Source of the DNA: Gammaproteobacteria bacterium
GTDB lineage: Bacteria > Gemmatimonadota > Gemmatimonadetes > Longimicrobiales > Gaopeijiaceae
Reading direction: 5' to 3'
DNA: 64,000 nucleotides
Assembly (NCBI GenBank): GCA_028819075.1
Contig: JAPPMM010000018.1
Span: 94,529 to 158,528 of the forward strand
How positions within the stretch are numbered: position 1 is the first letter of the stretch; the number at the start of each line of letters is the position of its first letter. The notes under the pieces were generated by a model. It worked only from the letters and a program-made list of their open reading frames with translations, had not been told where the DNA came from and searched no databases. The translations under genes and the position numbers were made by a program. Positions 8,135 through 16,740 of this stretch are shown in pieces.

Positions 8135-9733
8135 ATGGGAACTGCTGTTGACGCCCCGCGCCGCCGTGTGCTGAGTCTTCTCTTCGTGCTGACCGCGAGC
8201 GCATGTTCGTCGGGCGACGCCCCCGAGTTCGACGTCATCCTGCGCGGCGGCATCCTGCAGGCCGTGGGCGACGCCCCCGAGTTCGTCACGGATCTGGCAG
8301 TGCGAGGAGACCGGATCGCGGCGATGGGCGATCTCGCCGGCTACACTGCGCGCGACACCCTGGACATCGCCGGTCTCCACGTCTCCGCAGGCTTCATCGA
8401 CGTTCATTCGCACGCGGGCTCGGGACTCGACACGGAAGACCGCAGCCACGCCGAGCCCCTGCTGGCGCAGGGCATCACGACGGTGGTGGTGAACCCCGAT
8501 GGCGGAGGGCCGATGGACCTGGCCCTGCAACGGGCGGTGCTGCTCGAAGACGGGCTCGGGGTGAACGTGGCGCAGCTGGTGCCCCACGGATCGGTGCGCA
8601 GGGCGGTGCTGGGGATGGACGATCGGCTGCCGGGCCCCGACGAACTGCAGGAGATGAAGGCCCTGGTGCGGGAGGGCATGGAGGAAGGGGCGTTCGGCAT
8701 GTCGTCTGGACCGTTCTACGCCCCCGGAAGCTACTCGGATACCGATGAGCTGACGGCCCTCGCCGAGGTCGTGGCCGAGTACGGTGGGGTCTACACCAGC
8801 CACATCCGCGACGAGTCGAACTACACCATCGGCCTGGTCGCGGCGGTGGAGGAAGTGATTACGGTGGCGCGCTCGGCGGGATTGCCGGGGGTGGTGACCC
8901 ACATCAAGGCGCTCGGGCCGCCGGTGTGGGGCAAGTCGGCGGAGGTGATCGCCGCCATCGAGGCGGCCCGCGCGGAGGGGGTCGAGGTGTACGCGGACCA
9001 GTACCCGTACGAGGCCTCTTCAACGGGGCTTTCGGCGGCGCTTCTGCCGCGCTGGGCACAGGCAGGGGGAGGCGATTCACTCACGGCTCGCCTCGCCGAT
9101 CCCGCCACGCGCGCACGCATCCGCGAAGAGATGGAAGCCAACCTCGCGCGCCGCGGAGGGGCGGACCGCCTCCAGTTCCGCCGCTTCCGCCCTGAGCCGT
9201 CGATCGAGGGCCGCACCCTGGAGGATGTCGCCATCGCCCGCTCTCTCCATCCTCTGGACGCGGCTCTGGAGCTGATCGGGGAGGGAGGAGCGTCGGTCGT
9301 TTCCTTCAACATGAGCGACGACGACATCGCCGCCTTCATGATCCAGCCCTGGACCATGACGGCCTCCGACGGGGCGCTGCCGGAGTGGCAGGTTGGCGTG
9401 CCGCATCCGCGCGCCTACGGCACCTTCCCGCGCAAGCTGCGCAGGTACGTGGTGGAGGACGGCACCGTAAGCCTGAAGGCGGCCATCCGCAGCATGACGT
9501 CCCTTCCCGCGGACGTCTTCGGTCTCCGAGGTCGAGGGAGGCTCGTCATGGGGGCGGTCGCGGACATCGTGGTCTTCGACCTGGAGGAGGTCCGCGATCT
9601 CGCCACCTACACGGACCCGCACCAATTGTCGCAGGGTATGGTGCACGTTTTCGTGAACGGCACGGCGGCGATCCGTGACGGGGCCTTCACCGGCGAGCGT
9701 GCCGGGCGGGTGCTCCGGCGAGCGGATCGCTAG
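8135..9733 (+). CDS. N-acyl-D-amino-acid deacylase-like amidohydrolase, lipoprotein
   Basis: A 532-residue metal-dependent amidohydrolase. The signal ends in LTASAC, a lipobox, so the enzyme is probably anchored in the envelope. The first metal-binding pair is in DVHSHAGSG (about residue 90). HIRDE (about 223) and VVTHIKALG (about 254) supply further ligands, and the C-terminal GRGRLVMGAVADIVVFDL is the standard end of the fold. D-aminoacylases usually have an NCG cysteine after the G-x-TTVV strand, but here it reads NPDGGG, so strict D-aminoacylase activity is doubtful. It probably hydrolyses N-acyl amino acids or cyclic amides. A 20-base exact repeat (8212-8231 and 8266-8285) encodes GDAPEF twice near the N-terminus. 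Start at 8135, with AAGGA eight bases upstream. Confidence 0.85.
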   Translation: MGTAVDAPRRRVLSLLFVLTASACSSGDAPEFDVILRGGILQAVGDAPEFVTDLAVRGDRIAAMGDLAGYTARDTLDIAGLHVSAGFIDVHSHAGSGLDTEDRSHAEPLLAQGITTVVVNPDGGGPMDLALQRAVLLEDGLGVNVAQLVPHGSVRRAVLGMDDRLPGPDELQEMKALVREGMEEGAFGMSSGPFYAPGSYSDTDELTALAEVVAEYGGVYTSHIRDESNYTIGLVAAVEEVITVARSAGLPGVVTHIKALGPPVWGKSAEVIAAIEAARAEGVEVYADQYPYEASSTGLSAALLPRWAQAGGGDSLTARLADPATRARIREEMEANLARRGGADRLQFRRFRPEPSIEGRTLEDVAIARSLHPLDAALELIGEGGASVVSFNMSDDDIAAFMIQPWTMTASDGALPEWQVGVPHPRAYGTFPRKLRRYVVEDGTVSLKAAIRSMTSLPADVFGLRGRGRLVMGAVADIVVFDLEEVRDLATYTDPHQLSQGMVHVFVNGTAAIRDGAFTGERAGRVLRRADR

Positions 9734-9799
9734 AAGGCTCGCCGGGCTTCGCGCGTTCGTCGCTACCAGACATCAATCCGGCAAGAGCCGAACCCCGGC

Positions 9800-11629
9800 A
9801 TGAAGGTCCGCAACGTCGCAATCATCGCCCATGTCGATCATGGGAAGACCACCCTCGTGGACCAGATGCTCCGCCAGGCAGGGGTGTTCCGCGAAAACCA
9901 GCACGTGCGCGAGCGGGTGATGGATTCGAATCCGCTGGAGCGGGAGCGGGGCATAACGATCCTCTCCAAGAACACTTCCGTGCGCTGGGGCGAGTTCAAG
10001 ATCAACATCGTGGACACTCCGGGCCACGCCGACTTCGGAGGCGAGGTCGAGCGCATCCTGCGCATGGTGGACGGGGTGCTGATCCTGGTCGACGCCGCCG
10101 AGGGACCGATGCCCCAGACCCGGTTCGTAACGGCCAAGGCGCTCGAGCTGGGCCACGCGCCGGTGGTGGTCATCAACAAGGCCGACCGCCCGGACGCGCG
10201 CGCCGAAGAGGTCCACGACGAGGTGCTGGAGCTGTTCATGGACCTCGAGGCCACCGACGAGCAGCTCGACGCCCCCTTCCTGTACGCCTCGGGTCGGGAA
10301 GGATGGGCGACACCGGATGCCGATGGGCGCGGCGCCGATCTCGCGCCGCTGTTCGCGGCCGTCGTGGATCACGTGCCCGCTCCGCCCGTCGAACCGGCGG
10401 GGCCCTTCCAGATGCTGGTCTCGACGCTGGACCATTCCTCCTATGTCGGACGCATCGCGATCGGCCGCGTCGAGCGCGGGCGCATCCGGCCCGGCCAGGA
10501 GGTGGCGCTGCTGCCGATGGGCGCGGCCGGCATGGTCGAGGAGGATGACGCGGCCCGTTCGCGCGCCCTCAAGGTGTATGGATTCGACGGTCTGGAGCGC
10601 GTGGACATCGCGGAAGCCGGTGCGGGAGACATCGTGGCGGTGGCGGGCGTCCCGGGCGTGGAGATCGGCAGGACGCTGGCCGATCCGGAGCACCTCGAGC
10701 GCCTGAACGGCATCGCCGTGGAGCGGCCCACGATATCGGTCGACTTCGTCGTCAACGACTCGCCCTTTTCCGGCGAGGGGAAGTACGTGACCACGCGCCA
10801 GCTCCGCGAGCGGCTGTTCCGGGAGATGGAGCGCAACGTCGCCCTGAAAGTGGAGGCGACCGACCATCCGGACACCTTCCGGGTCGCCGGGCGGGGCGAG
10901 CTGCACCTCTCCATCCTCATGGAGACCATGCGCCGCGAGGGCTACGAGTTCCAGGTCTCCCGCCCGCGCGTGCTCATCCGCGAAGGCCCCGCCGGCGAGC
11001 CTCTGGAGCCCTACGAGGAGCTGGTGGCCGAGACGCCGGAAGCCCGGGTGGGCACCGTCATCGAGAAACTGGGCGGGCGGCGGGGCGAAATGCTCGAGAT
11101 GAGACCGACGGACCGGGGGCCGATTCGCCTGCGCTTCCGTATTCCGGCACGCGGCCTGTTCGGCTACCGCACCGAGTTCCTCACCGACACCCGCGGGGAC
11201 GGGCTGATGCACCACCGCTTCCTGGAGTACGGGCCGTGGGCGGGGGCGCTGCCCGGACGCGACCGTGGCGCCGTGGTGGCCGACCGCCGTGGCGCCGCGG
11301 TGGCGTACGCCATCTTCGGCCTGCAGGAGCGCGCCACCTTCTTCCTGAAGCCCGGCGCCCCGGTCTACGAGGGCATGATCGTCGGCGTGCACGTCCGAGC
11401 GGGCGACCTGGACGTCAACATGTGCAAGGGAAAGAAGCTCACCAACATCCGGGCGGCGGCCGCGGACGACAACATCCGGCTGGAGCCGCCCCGCGTAATC
11501 ACGCTGGAATCCGCTCTGGAGTTCATCGCGGACGACGAGCTCATCGAAGTAACCCCGGGCGCAATCCGTCTGCGCAAGCGAATCCTGGATGCCGGGGCCC
11601 GCCGGAAGGCGGCGCGCCGCAGAAGGTGA
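9800..11629 (+). CDS. typA: Ribosome-associated GTPase TypA/BipA
   Basis: A 609-residue translational GTPase. Seen in order are the P-loop AHVDHGKTTLVDQML (about 10), switch I with ERERGITI (about 47), DTPGHADFGGEV (about 74), NKADRPDA (about 128), then domain II, the EF-G-like domains III and V, and the BipA C-terminal domain with the highly conserved GLFGYRTEFLTDTRG and MCKGKKLTNIRA. Length and motifs match TypA/BipA rather than EF-G or LepA. The protein helps 50S assembly and stress adaptation. Its stop is four bases before the next start, so typA and the aminotransferase gene are probably one transcript. Confidence 0.97.
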   Translation: MKVRNVAIIAHVDHGKTTLVDQMLRQAGVFRENQHVRERVMDSNPLERERGITILSKNTSVRWGEFKINIVDTPGHADFGGEVERILRMVDGVLILVDAAEGPMPQTRFVTAKALELGHAPVVVINKADRPDARAEEVHDEVLELFMDLEATDEQLDAPFLYASGREGWATPDADGRGADLAPLFAAVVDHVPAPPVEPAGPFQMLVSTLDHSSYVGRIAIGRVERGRIRPGQEVALLPMGAAGMVEEDDAARSRALKVYGFDGLERVDIAEAGAGDIVAVAGVPGVEIGRTLADPEHLERLNGIAVERPTISVDFVVNDSPFSGEGKYVTTRQLRERLFREMERNVALKVEATDHPDTFRVAGRGELHLSILMETMRREGYEFQVSRPRVLIREGPAGEPLEPYEELVAETPEARVGTVIEKLGGRRGEMLEMRPTDRGPIRLRFRIPARGLFGYRTEFLTDTRGDGLMHHRFLEYGPWAGALPGRDRGAVVADRRGAAVAYAIFGLQERATFFLKPGAPVYEGMIVGVHVRAGDLDVNMCKGKKLTNIRAAAADDNIRLEPPRVITLESALEFIADDELIEVTPGAIRLRKRILDAGARRKAARRRR

Positions 11630-11633
11630 GACC

Positions 11634-12797
11634 ATGACCGACAACTCGGCGGCGTGCGGCGGCCCGGACGGTGAGAACGGGTTCGGCCGCTTCTTTCTGC
11701 CCGGTCCCACAGAGGTGCGGCCGGCGGTGCTGGCGGCCCAGAAGCGGGCTCTCATCGGGCACCGCGGCGAACCCATCAACGCGCTCATGCGCGAGATTCA
11801 GCCCGGGTTGCGGGAGGTGTTCGGCACATCGCGGCCGGTACTGTTGTCGACCTCGTCCGCCACCGGCCTCATGGAGGCGGCGGTGCGCAACGGCGCGCGG
11901 GAGCGGGTGCTGTCGCTCGTGAACGGGGCGTTCTCCGAGCGCTTCGCCCGCATCGCGCGCGCCTGCGGGTTCGAGGTGGACGTTGTCGACGCGCCGTGGG
12001 GCGGCGTGCACGATCCGGATTCCGTGCGGGCCCGCCTGCAGGCGGGGCGCTACGACGCCGTGACCATGGTGCATTCCGAGACCTCCACCGGCGCTCTCAA
12101 CCCTATCGCCGACCTGGCGGCGGCGGTGCGGGAGTTCCCGGACACGCTGGTGCTGGTCGATGCCGTTACCAGTGCGGGAGGCGCCCCGGTGCAGGCGGAC
12201 GAGCGGGGCCTCGATTTCGTGCTCGCCGGTTCCCAGAAGGCGATGGCGCTGCCGCCGGGGCTGGCGTTCGGCGTCGCGTCGGAGCGCATGCTGGAGAGAT
12301 CCGCGAGCGCGGCACGCAAGGGGGTCTACTTCGACCTGGTCGCGTTCTCCAGTTCTCTGGCGAAGGCACAGACGCCGAACACGCCCGCGGTGACGCTGAT
12401 GTACTCCCTGGCGGAGCAGTTGCGCCACATCTCGGCGGAGGGCCTGGAGAGACGCTGGGCGCGCCACGCGGCGATGGCGCGAAGGTGCGCCGATTGGGCG
12501 GACGCGTCGGGAGAGCGCATCGGTGCGGGGCTGTCGGTGCTGGCACCGGACGGTTTTCGTTCGCCCACAGTGACCTGCCTGCTCCTGCCCCCCGGGCGGA
12601 CCGGTCCGGAGGTCGCGCACGCGATGAAGGAGCGGGGGTTCGTGATCGGAGCAGGATACGGCAGACTCAAACCGCGGTCGGTGCGCATCGGCCACATGGG
12701 AGACCACACGGTGGAGGAACTGGATCGGGTGCTGGGGGCGTTGGAGGAGGTCCTGCGGGCACCCCCGGGGCAGGGGCTTGCCGGAGGAAGGCGATGA
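11634..12797 (+). CDS. Class-V aminotransferase (probable phosphoserine-type aminotransferase)
   Basis: A 387-residue PLP enzyme of the alanine-glyoxylate/serine-glyoxylate/phosphoserine aminotransferase fold. Seen are FLPGPTEV near the N-terminus, SETSTG (about 148-153), LVLVDAVTS with the PLP-pyridine aspartate (Asp176), and GSQKAMALPPG with the Schiff-base lysine (Lys202). The ATG at 11634 follows AGAAGG, and the stop overlaps the start of serA by 4 bp (ATGA). That coupling to 3-phosphoglycerate dehydrogenase makes phosphohydroxypyruvate the most likely substrate, i.e. the second step of serine synthesis. Sequence alone does not exclude alanine-glyoxylate or serine-pyruvate activity. Confidence 0.88.
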   Translation: MTDNSAACGGPDGENGFGRFFLPGPTEVRPAVLAAQKRALIGHRGEPINALMREIQPGLREVFGTSRPVLLSTSSATGLMEAAVRNGARERVLSLVNGAFSERFARIARACGFEVDVVDAPWGGVHDPDSVRARLQAGRYDAVTMVHSETSTGALNPIADLAAAVREFPDTLVLVDAVTSAGGAPVQADERGLDFVLAGSQKAMALPPGLAFGVASERMLERSASAARKGVYFDLVAFSSSLAKAQTPNTPAVTLMYSLAEQLRHISAEGLERRWARHAAMARRCADWADASGERIGAGLSVLAPDGFRSPTVTCLLLPPGRTGPEVAHAMKERGFVIGAGYGRLKPRSVRIGHMGDHTVEELDRVLGALEEVLRAPPGQGLAGGRR

Positions 12798-14401
12798 GCG
12801 CGCGCGGCCGCCGGTACGTGGTCGGTGTTGCCGACCAGGTCTCACCCTCGGGGCTCGGCGCGCTCACCGGCGACGAGCGCTTCGAGGTGCGCTGGCTGGC
12901 GGAGCGTCCGGCGGCGGAGAAGGAACGAGCGATAACCGGGACGGACGCCATTATCGTGCGCAGCGCCACCCGGATCACCCGGGAACTGATCGAGGCGGCG
13001 TCCAGCCTGAAGGTCATCGGGCGGGCCGGAGCCGGGGTGGACAACATAGACCTCGACGCCGCCACCGAGCGCGGCATCCCGGTGCTGAACGCGCCCGCGG
13101 GCAACACCGTCTCCGCCGCGGAGCTCACCTTTGCGCTCATTCTGGCGCTCGCGCGCAAGGTCGTGGCCGCGGACCGGTCGGTGCGCGAGATGACCTGGAA
13201 GACGCCGGGACTCTCCGGGGTCGAGCTCAACGGCAAGACGCTCGGGCTGGTCGGGGCCGGGAGAATCGGCGGGGAGGTGGCGCGCCGCGCCCGCGCCTTC
13301 GGCATGAGGGTGCTGGTCTACGATCCCTATCTGCCCGCAACCCGCGCCGAGGAGCTGGACGCGCAGCCGAGCGGCCTCGACCACGTGATCGAGCAGGCGG
13401 ACTTCCTCAGCCTCCACGTGCCCCTCACTCCCTCCACCACGTCCATGATCGGGGCGAAGCAGCTGCGCCGAATGAAGCAGTCGGCCTACCTCGTCAACGC
13501 GGCTCGCGGCGGGGTGGTGGACGAGGACGCGCTCGCCCGCGCCCTCCGGGAGGGATGGTTGGCGGGCGCCGCACTGGATGTCTTCCGCCAGGAGCCGTTG
13601 TCGGCGTCCAGCCCTCTCCTGGGGAGCCCGAACCTCATCCTCAGTCCCCACCTGGGGGCCTCCACCGCGGAGGCGCAGGAGCTGGTGGCCTCCGAGATCG
13701 CGTCGGCCGTGCGCGGAGCGCTGCTCGACGGCGATCTCTCCCGGGCCGTGAATGCGCCCGGCATCGATGGCGCAACGCTGCGCAAGCTGCGTCCCCTGCT
13801 GGAGCTGGGAACCCGGATCGGGCGTCTCGCGTGCGCGCTCGCTTCCGGAGGCATCCGGGGGGTGCAGGTGCGTTACAGCGGTGCCTCGGAAGAGGCCCCC
13901 GGCCCGCTTACCGCCGCGGTGCTGTGCGGGCTGCTGGAGGACATCGTCGGAGGAACGCGCGTCAACGCCGTCAACGCGGCCCGTCTCGCCGAAGCGCGCG
14001 GCATGAGGGTGGTGGCGGCGCGCGCGACCCGGCATCCCGATTACTCCGAGTACCTGGTCACCGAGGTGGAGGCGGAGGGCGGCCTGTTGCGCGTCGCGGG
14101 AGCGCTGCTGGAGGGCACCCACCCCCGCATCGTCGGCATCGGCGGCTTCTCCATCGACCTGGAGCCGCGCGGATCCATCGTCATCGTGCGCAATCAGGAC
14201 AAGCCCGGGGTGATCGCGGGAGTGGGCACGGTGCTGGCGTCCATGGGCTTCAACATCGCCGGATACCACCAGGCCCGCCTGGAGCCGGGCGGGGACGCCA
14301 TGGCGGCGGTCTCGGTGGATGGCGAGATCACGCAGGAGCTGCTGGATCGCCTGCGCGAACTGGACCAGATCTCCTACGTCAAGGCGGCCCGCCTGGGATA
14401 G
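12794..14401 (+). CDS. serA: D-3-phosphoglycerate dehydrogenase
   Basis: A 535-residue long-form SerA, catalysing NAD-dependent oxidation of 3-phosphoglycerate, the first step of serine synthesis. The substrate domain contains GRAGAGVDNID. The NAD fold has GLVGAGRIGGEVARRA (about 150). Catalytic residues lie in NAARGGVVDEDAL (Arg), the following Glu, and SPHLGAST (His, about 285). An intervening domain (about 320-455) precedes a C-terminal ACT domain (VRNQDKPGVIAGVGTVLASM), which in this family binds serine for feedback control. The ATG overlaps the preceding aminotransferase stop by 4 bp. It ends 41 bp from the convergent DmpA gene, with a GC-rich palindrome between. Confidence 0.96.
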   Translation: MSARGRRYVVGVADQVSPSGLGALTGDERFEVRWLAERPAAEKERAITGTDAIIVRSATRITRELIEAASSLKVIGRAGAGVDNIDLDAATERGIPVLNAPAGNTVSAAELTFALILALARKVVAADRSVREMTWKTPGLSGVELNGKTLGLVGAGRIGGEVARRARAFGMRVLVYDPYLPATRAEELDAQPSGLDHVIEQADFLSLHVPLTPSTTSMIGAKQLRRMKQSAYLVNAARGGVVDEDALARALREGWLAGAALDVFRQEPLSASSPLLGSPNLILSPHLGASTAEAQELVASEIASAVRGALLDGDLSRAVNAPGIDGATLRKLRPLLELGTRIGRLACALASGGIRGVQVRYSGASEEAPGPLTAAVLCGLLEDIVGGTRVNAVNAARLAEARGMRVVAARATRHPDYSEYLVTEVEAEGGLLRVAGALLEGTHPRIVGIGGFSIDLEPRGSIVIVRNQDKPGVIAGVGTVLASMGFNIAGYHQARLEPGGDAMAAVSVDGEITQELLDRLRELDQISYVKAARLG

Positions 14402-14421
14402 GCGGCCACGCGCCGCTCATC

Positions 14422-14437
14422 CGGCCCGGCCGGGCCG
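14422..14437. terminator. GC palindrome between convergent serA and DmpA genes
   Basis: A perfect 16-bp self-complementary sequence made only of G and C lies in the 41-bp gap between two convergent stop codons. It could form a hairpin in either transcript and act as a bidirectional terminator, but no T-tract follows on either side. Confidence 0.35.
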
Positions 14438-14442
14438 CTGCC

Positions 14443-15699
14443 TCAGGGGATGACGTTGTAGCGCCGCAGCACCTCCAGCGTCTCGTCGATGGGCAGGGCC
14501 TCCGCGGTGTTCCCCATCCCCGAAACGGTGGTGGCCTTGAAGAGCGAGTTGTAGACGGCCTCCTCGGTGGCTTCCACGGTGGCCAGGAAGAGCGACGACA
14601 TGCGGTTGTTAGCGACCTCCTCGACGGCCAGCACGTCGTCCCCCCCACGCCGCACACCGGATGCAGTCGAGAAGGCGATCACGTAGTCGCCCGAGCCGTT
14701 GCCGGCGAACGATCCGGTGCGCGCCAGCCCCATCATGGCCCGCCGCGCCACGCGCTCGAGCTTGAGGGGGGAGAGGGGCGCGTCCGTCGCGACCACCATC
14801 ATGATGGATCCCTGCCCCTCGTCTCCGCCTCCCCGCCCTTCGCCCTGGTCCGCGCCGAAGGGTGTGTCGCTGCCCGGCGCCGTCCCCTGAAACGAGTAGC
14901 GCCCCAGCTCGCGTCCCACCGGCGCCCCCGCGATCGAGAGGATGCCGCCGAAGTTGGACTGCACCAGCACGCCCACCGTGTACCCGCCCAGCTCGTCGGG
15001 CACCACCCGGCTGCTGGTGCCGATGCCGCCCTTCCAGCCGAACGCGCGGGTCCCCGTGCCGGCCCCCACCGACCCCTCCTCGACCGGGCCGGTGCGGGCC
15101 GACTCGAGTGCCGCGCGCACGTGCTCGGGAGTGATCGGCCGTGATCGGATGTCGTTCAGGCCGCCGTCGTTGGTCTCGCCCACGACCGGGTTGATGGAGC
15201 GCACCCCCTCCATCCCCTCGCGGGCCAGCATCCACTCCGTGAGAGCGTCCGCCGCCTTCCACACGCACAGCGTGCAGGTGAGCAGGACGGGCGTCTCCAG
15301 CTCCCCCAGCTCCCGCACCTGGGTCACGCCGAGCAGTTTGCCGAAGCCGTTGCCGACGTGCATTGCGGCCGGCACCCGGTCGCGGAAGACGTTCCCTCCG
15401 TGTGGCCGGATGGCCGTCACCCCGGTACGGACGCGGTCGCCCTCGCGCACAGTGGCGTGCCCCACCAGCACGCCCTCCACGTCCGTGATCGCGTTGTAGG
15501 GGCCCGGAGCGAAGATGCCTGGCGCGATCCCGACGTCGCGCGCCCGGGGCCGGGGTTCTTCCTGGGCGGAAGCCGCGGGAGCCCCCGAGCCGAACCCCGC
15601 AGCGACGAGCGCAGCGGCGGCGATGAGTGGTCGCGGCCGGAATGAACGGCGACGGGTTCGCGCGGCGGGAAACGGAAGGGGCGAAGACAGGACGTTCAC
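14443..15699 (-). CDS. P1-family (DmpA-type) aminopeptidase, exported
   Basis: A 418-residue self-processing N-terminal-nucleophile peptidase. Relatives release N-terminal amino acids, some of them D- or beta-amino acids. Seen are GPYNAITDVEGVLVGHAT at the start of the mature domain and GGIGTSSR, where the first serine after GT is the cleavage nucleophile, followed by LGVLVQ-type small-subunit strands and ATDAPLSP. The GTG at 15699 is chosen because GGAG lies seven bases upstream and a signal peptide with an Ala-Ala-Ala-Leu core and A-S-A-Q-E end follows; the frame is open to 15762. It is 55 bp downstream of the heme O synthase gene and may share its transcript. Confidence 0.88.
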   Translation of the reverse strand: MNVLSSPLPFPAARTRRRSFRPRPLIAAAALVAAGFGSGAPAASAQEEPRPRARDVGIAPGIFAPGPYNAITDVEGVLVGHATVREGDRVRTGVTAIRPHGGNVFRDRVPAAMHVGNGFGKLLGVTQVRELGELETPVLLTCTLCVWKAADALTEWMLAREGMEGVRSINPVVGETNDGGLNDIRSRPITPEHVRAALESARTGPVEEGSVGAGTGTRAFGWKGGIGTSSRVVPDELGGYTVGVLVQSNFGGILSIAGAPVGRELGRYSFQGTAPGSDTPFGADQGEGRGGGDEGQGSIMMVVATDAPLSPLKLERVARRAMMGLARTGSFAGNGSGDYVIAFSTASGVRRGGDDVLAVEEVANNRMSSLFLATVEATEEAVYNSLFKATTVSGMGNTAEALPIDETLEVLRRYNVIP

Positions 15700-15754
15700 G
15701 GTCGCGCTCCGGTTCAGGTGGTCGGCAGCCCGCGGAAGAACCCCTCGCGCGGAT

Positions 15755-16639
15755 TCATCCACCGACTGCCAGGGTATCGACGATCAGCAGCACCAGCAGG
15801 CAGGGCTGATAGAGCAGGGTGCCCAGGAAGACCCGGCGCGCTCGACGGTCCGTAAGGCGCCCCGCGGCCGCGAACGTCACCGCCAGAAGGGCGATGCCCG
15901 CCAGCAATGCTCCGGCGGCGTATACGATGCCGGTCAGGTCGAGCAGCACGGGCGCAAGGCTCACCGGAACCAGCGCGGCGGCGGCCGCCAGCATGCGCAG
16001 GCTGAGGAGGCGTCCGTGCTCGTCGCCCGGGGGCGCCATGATGATGCCCGCGCGGGCATAGTCCTCGCGGCAGATCCACGCCAGCGCGAGGATGTGCGGA
16101 AGCTGCCATATGAAGAAGATCCCGAACACCGCGAACGCCTGTGCCGACAACGTGCCCGCCGCGGCACTCCAGCCCACCAGCACGGGAAGCGCGCCGGGAA
16201 ACGCGCCCACCAGGCTCGCGAGCGAGGTTCGCGTCTTGAGCGGCGTGTACACCAGCACGTAGAGGGCGCTCGAGACGAGGGCGAGAATCGAGGGCAGCGC
16301 GCCGGCGGCCTCCCACAGGTAGAGGGCCCCGGCCACGGTTAGCAGGAGCCCGAAATCGCGAGCCTCGCGCGGAGTTACGCGCCCCGACGGGATCGGGCGT
16401 GCGCGGGTGCGCGTCATGAGCGCGTCCTCGCGGCGCTCGGCGTACTGGTTGAGCGCCAGCGCGCCACCCGTCACCAGTCCCGTCCCCAGCGCCGTGTGGA
16501 CGATCAACAGAACCCCGAGGGCGCCGCCGACCGCGATATAGCAGGACACCCCGGTCAGGGTCATCACGAAACACGCGATCCCGGGCTTGGTCAGTTCCAG
16601 ATACGCGCCGGGGCCGCGCGGACCGGTCGTGGAGTTCAT
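15755..16639 (-). CDS. ctaB: Protoheme IX farnesyltransferase (heme O synthase)
   Basis: A 294-residue integral membrane prenyltransferase of the UbiA superfamily that adds a farnesyl group to heme B, making heme O for terminal oxidases. Seen are LTKPGI at the N-terminus, the prenyl-diphosphate/Mg site NQYAERREDALMTRTRARP (about 65-83, of the Cox10-like NQ-x-x-E type), YTPLKTRT, then HILALAWICREDYARAGIIM (about 184-203) and about eight or nine hydrophobic segments. The ATG at 16639 begins the conserved region; an upstream in-frame ATG at 16729 adds a proline-rich tail without homology. No cytochrome oxidase gene is next to it. It is divergent from the GWxTD gene, with 101 bp between. Confidence 0.93.
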   Translation of the reverse strand: MNSTTGPRGPGAYLELTKPGIACFVMTLTGVSCYIAVGGALGVLLIVHTALGTGLVTGGALALNQYAERREDALMTRTRARPIPSGRVTPREARDFGLLLTVAGALYLWEAAGALPSILALVSSALYVLVYTPLKTRTSLASLVGAFPGALPVLVGWSAAAGTLSAQAFAVFGIFFIWQLPHILALAWICREDYARAGIIMAPPGDEHGRLLSLRMLAAAAALVPVSLAPVLLDLTGIVYAAGALLAGIALLAVTFAAAGRLTDRRARRVFLGTLLYQPCLLVLLIVDTLAVGG

Positions 16640-16700
16640 GTGCTCGGTGCTCGGCGAGCGTAAAGGATTTGGAGGCGGCAAGTTGCCGGGGGTCGGGGGT

Positions 16701-16719
16701 ACACGCAAGTTCCGCGTGT
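16701..16719. repeat. Short inverted repeat in the ctaB/GWxTD divergent gap
   Basis: Six-base arms (16701-16706 and 16714-16719, ACACGC and GCGTGT) are separated by seven bases, just upstream of the GWxTD gene. It could be an operator or chance; no promoter boxes are clear around it. Confidence 0.25.
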
Positions 16720-16740
16720 CTCGTCGCACCTGGTTTTCGG

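Noticed and set aside
9773..11788. A 671-codon frame antisense to typA
   Set aside because: It mirrors a fully recognisable GTPase and its composition is typical of GC-shadow frames.
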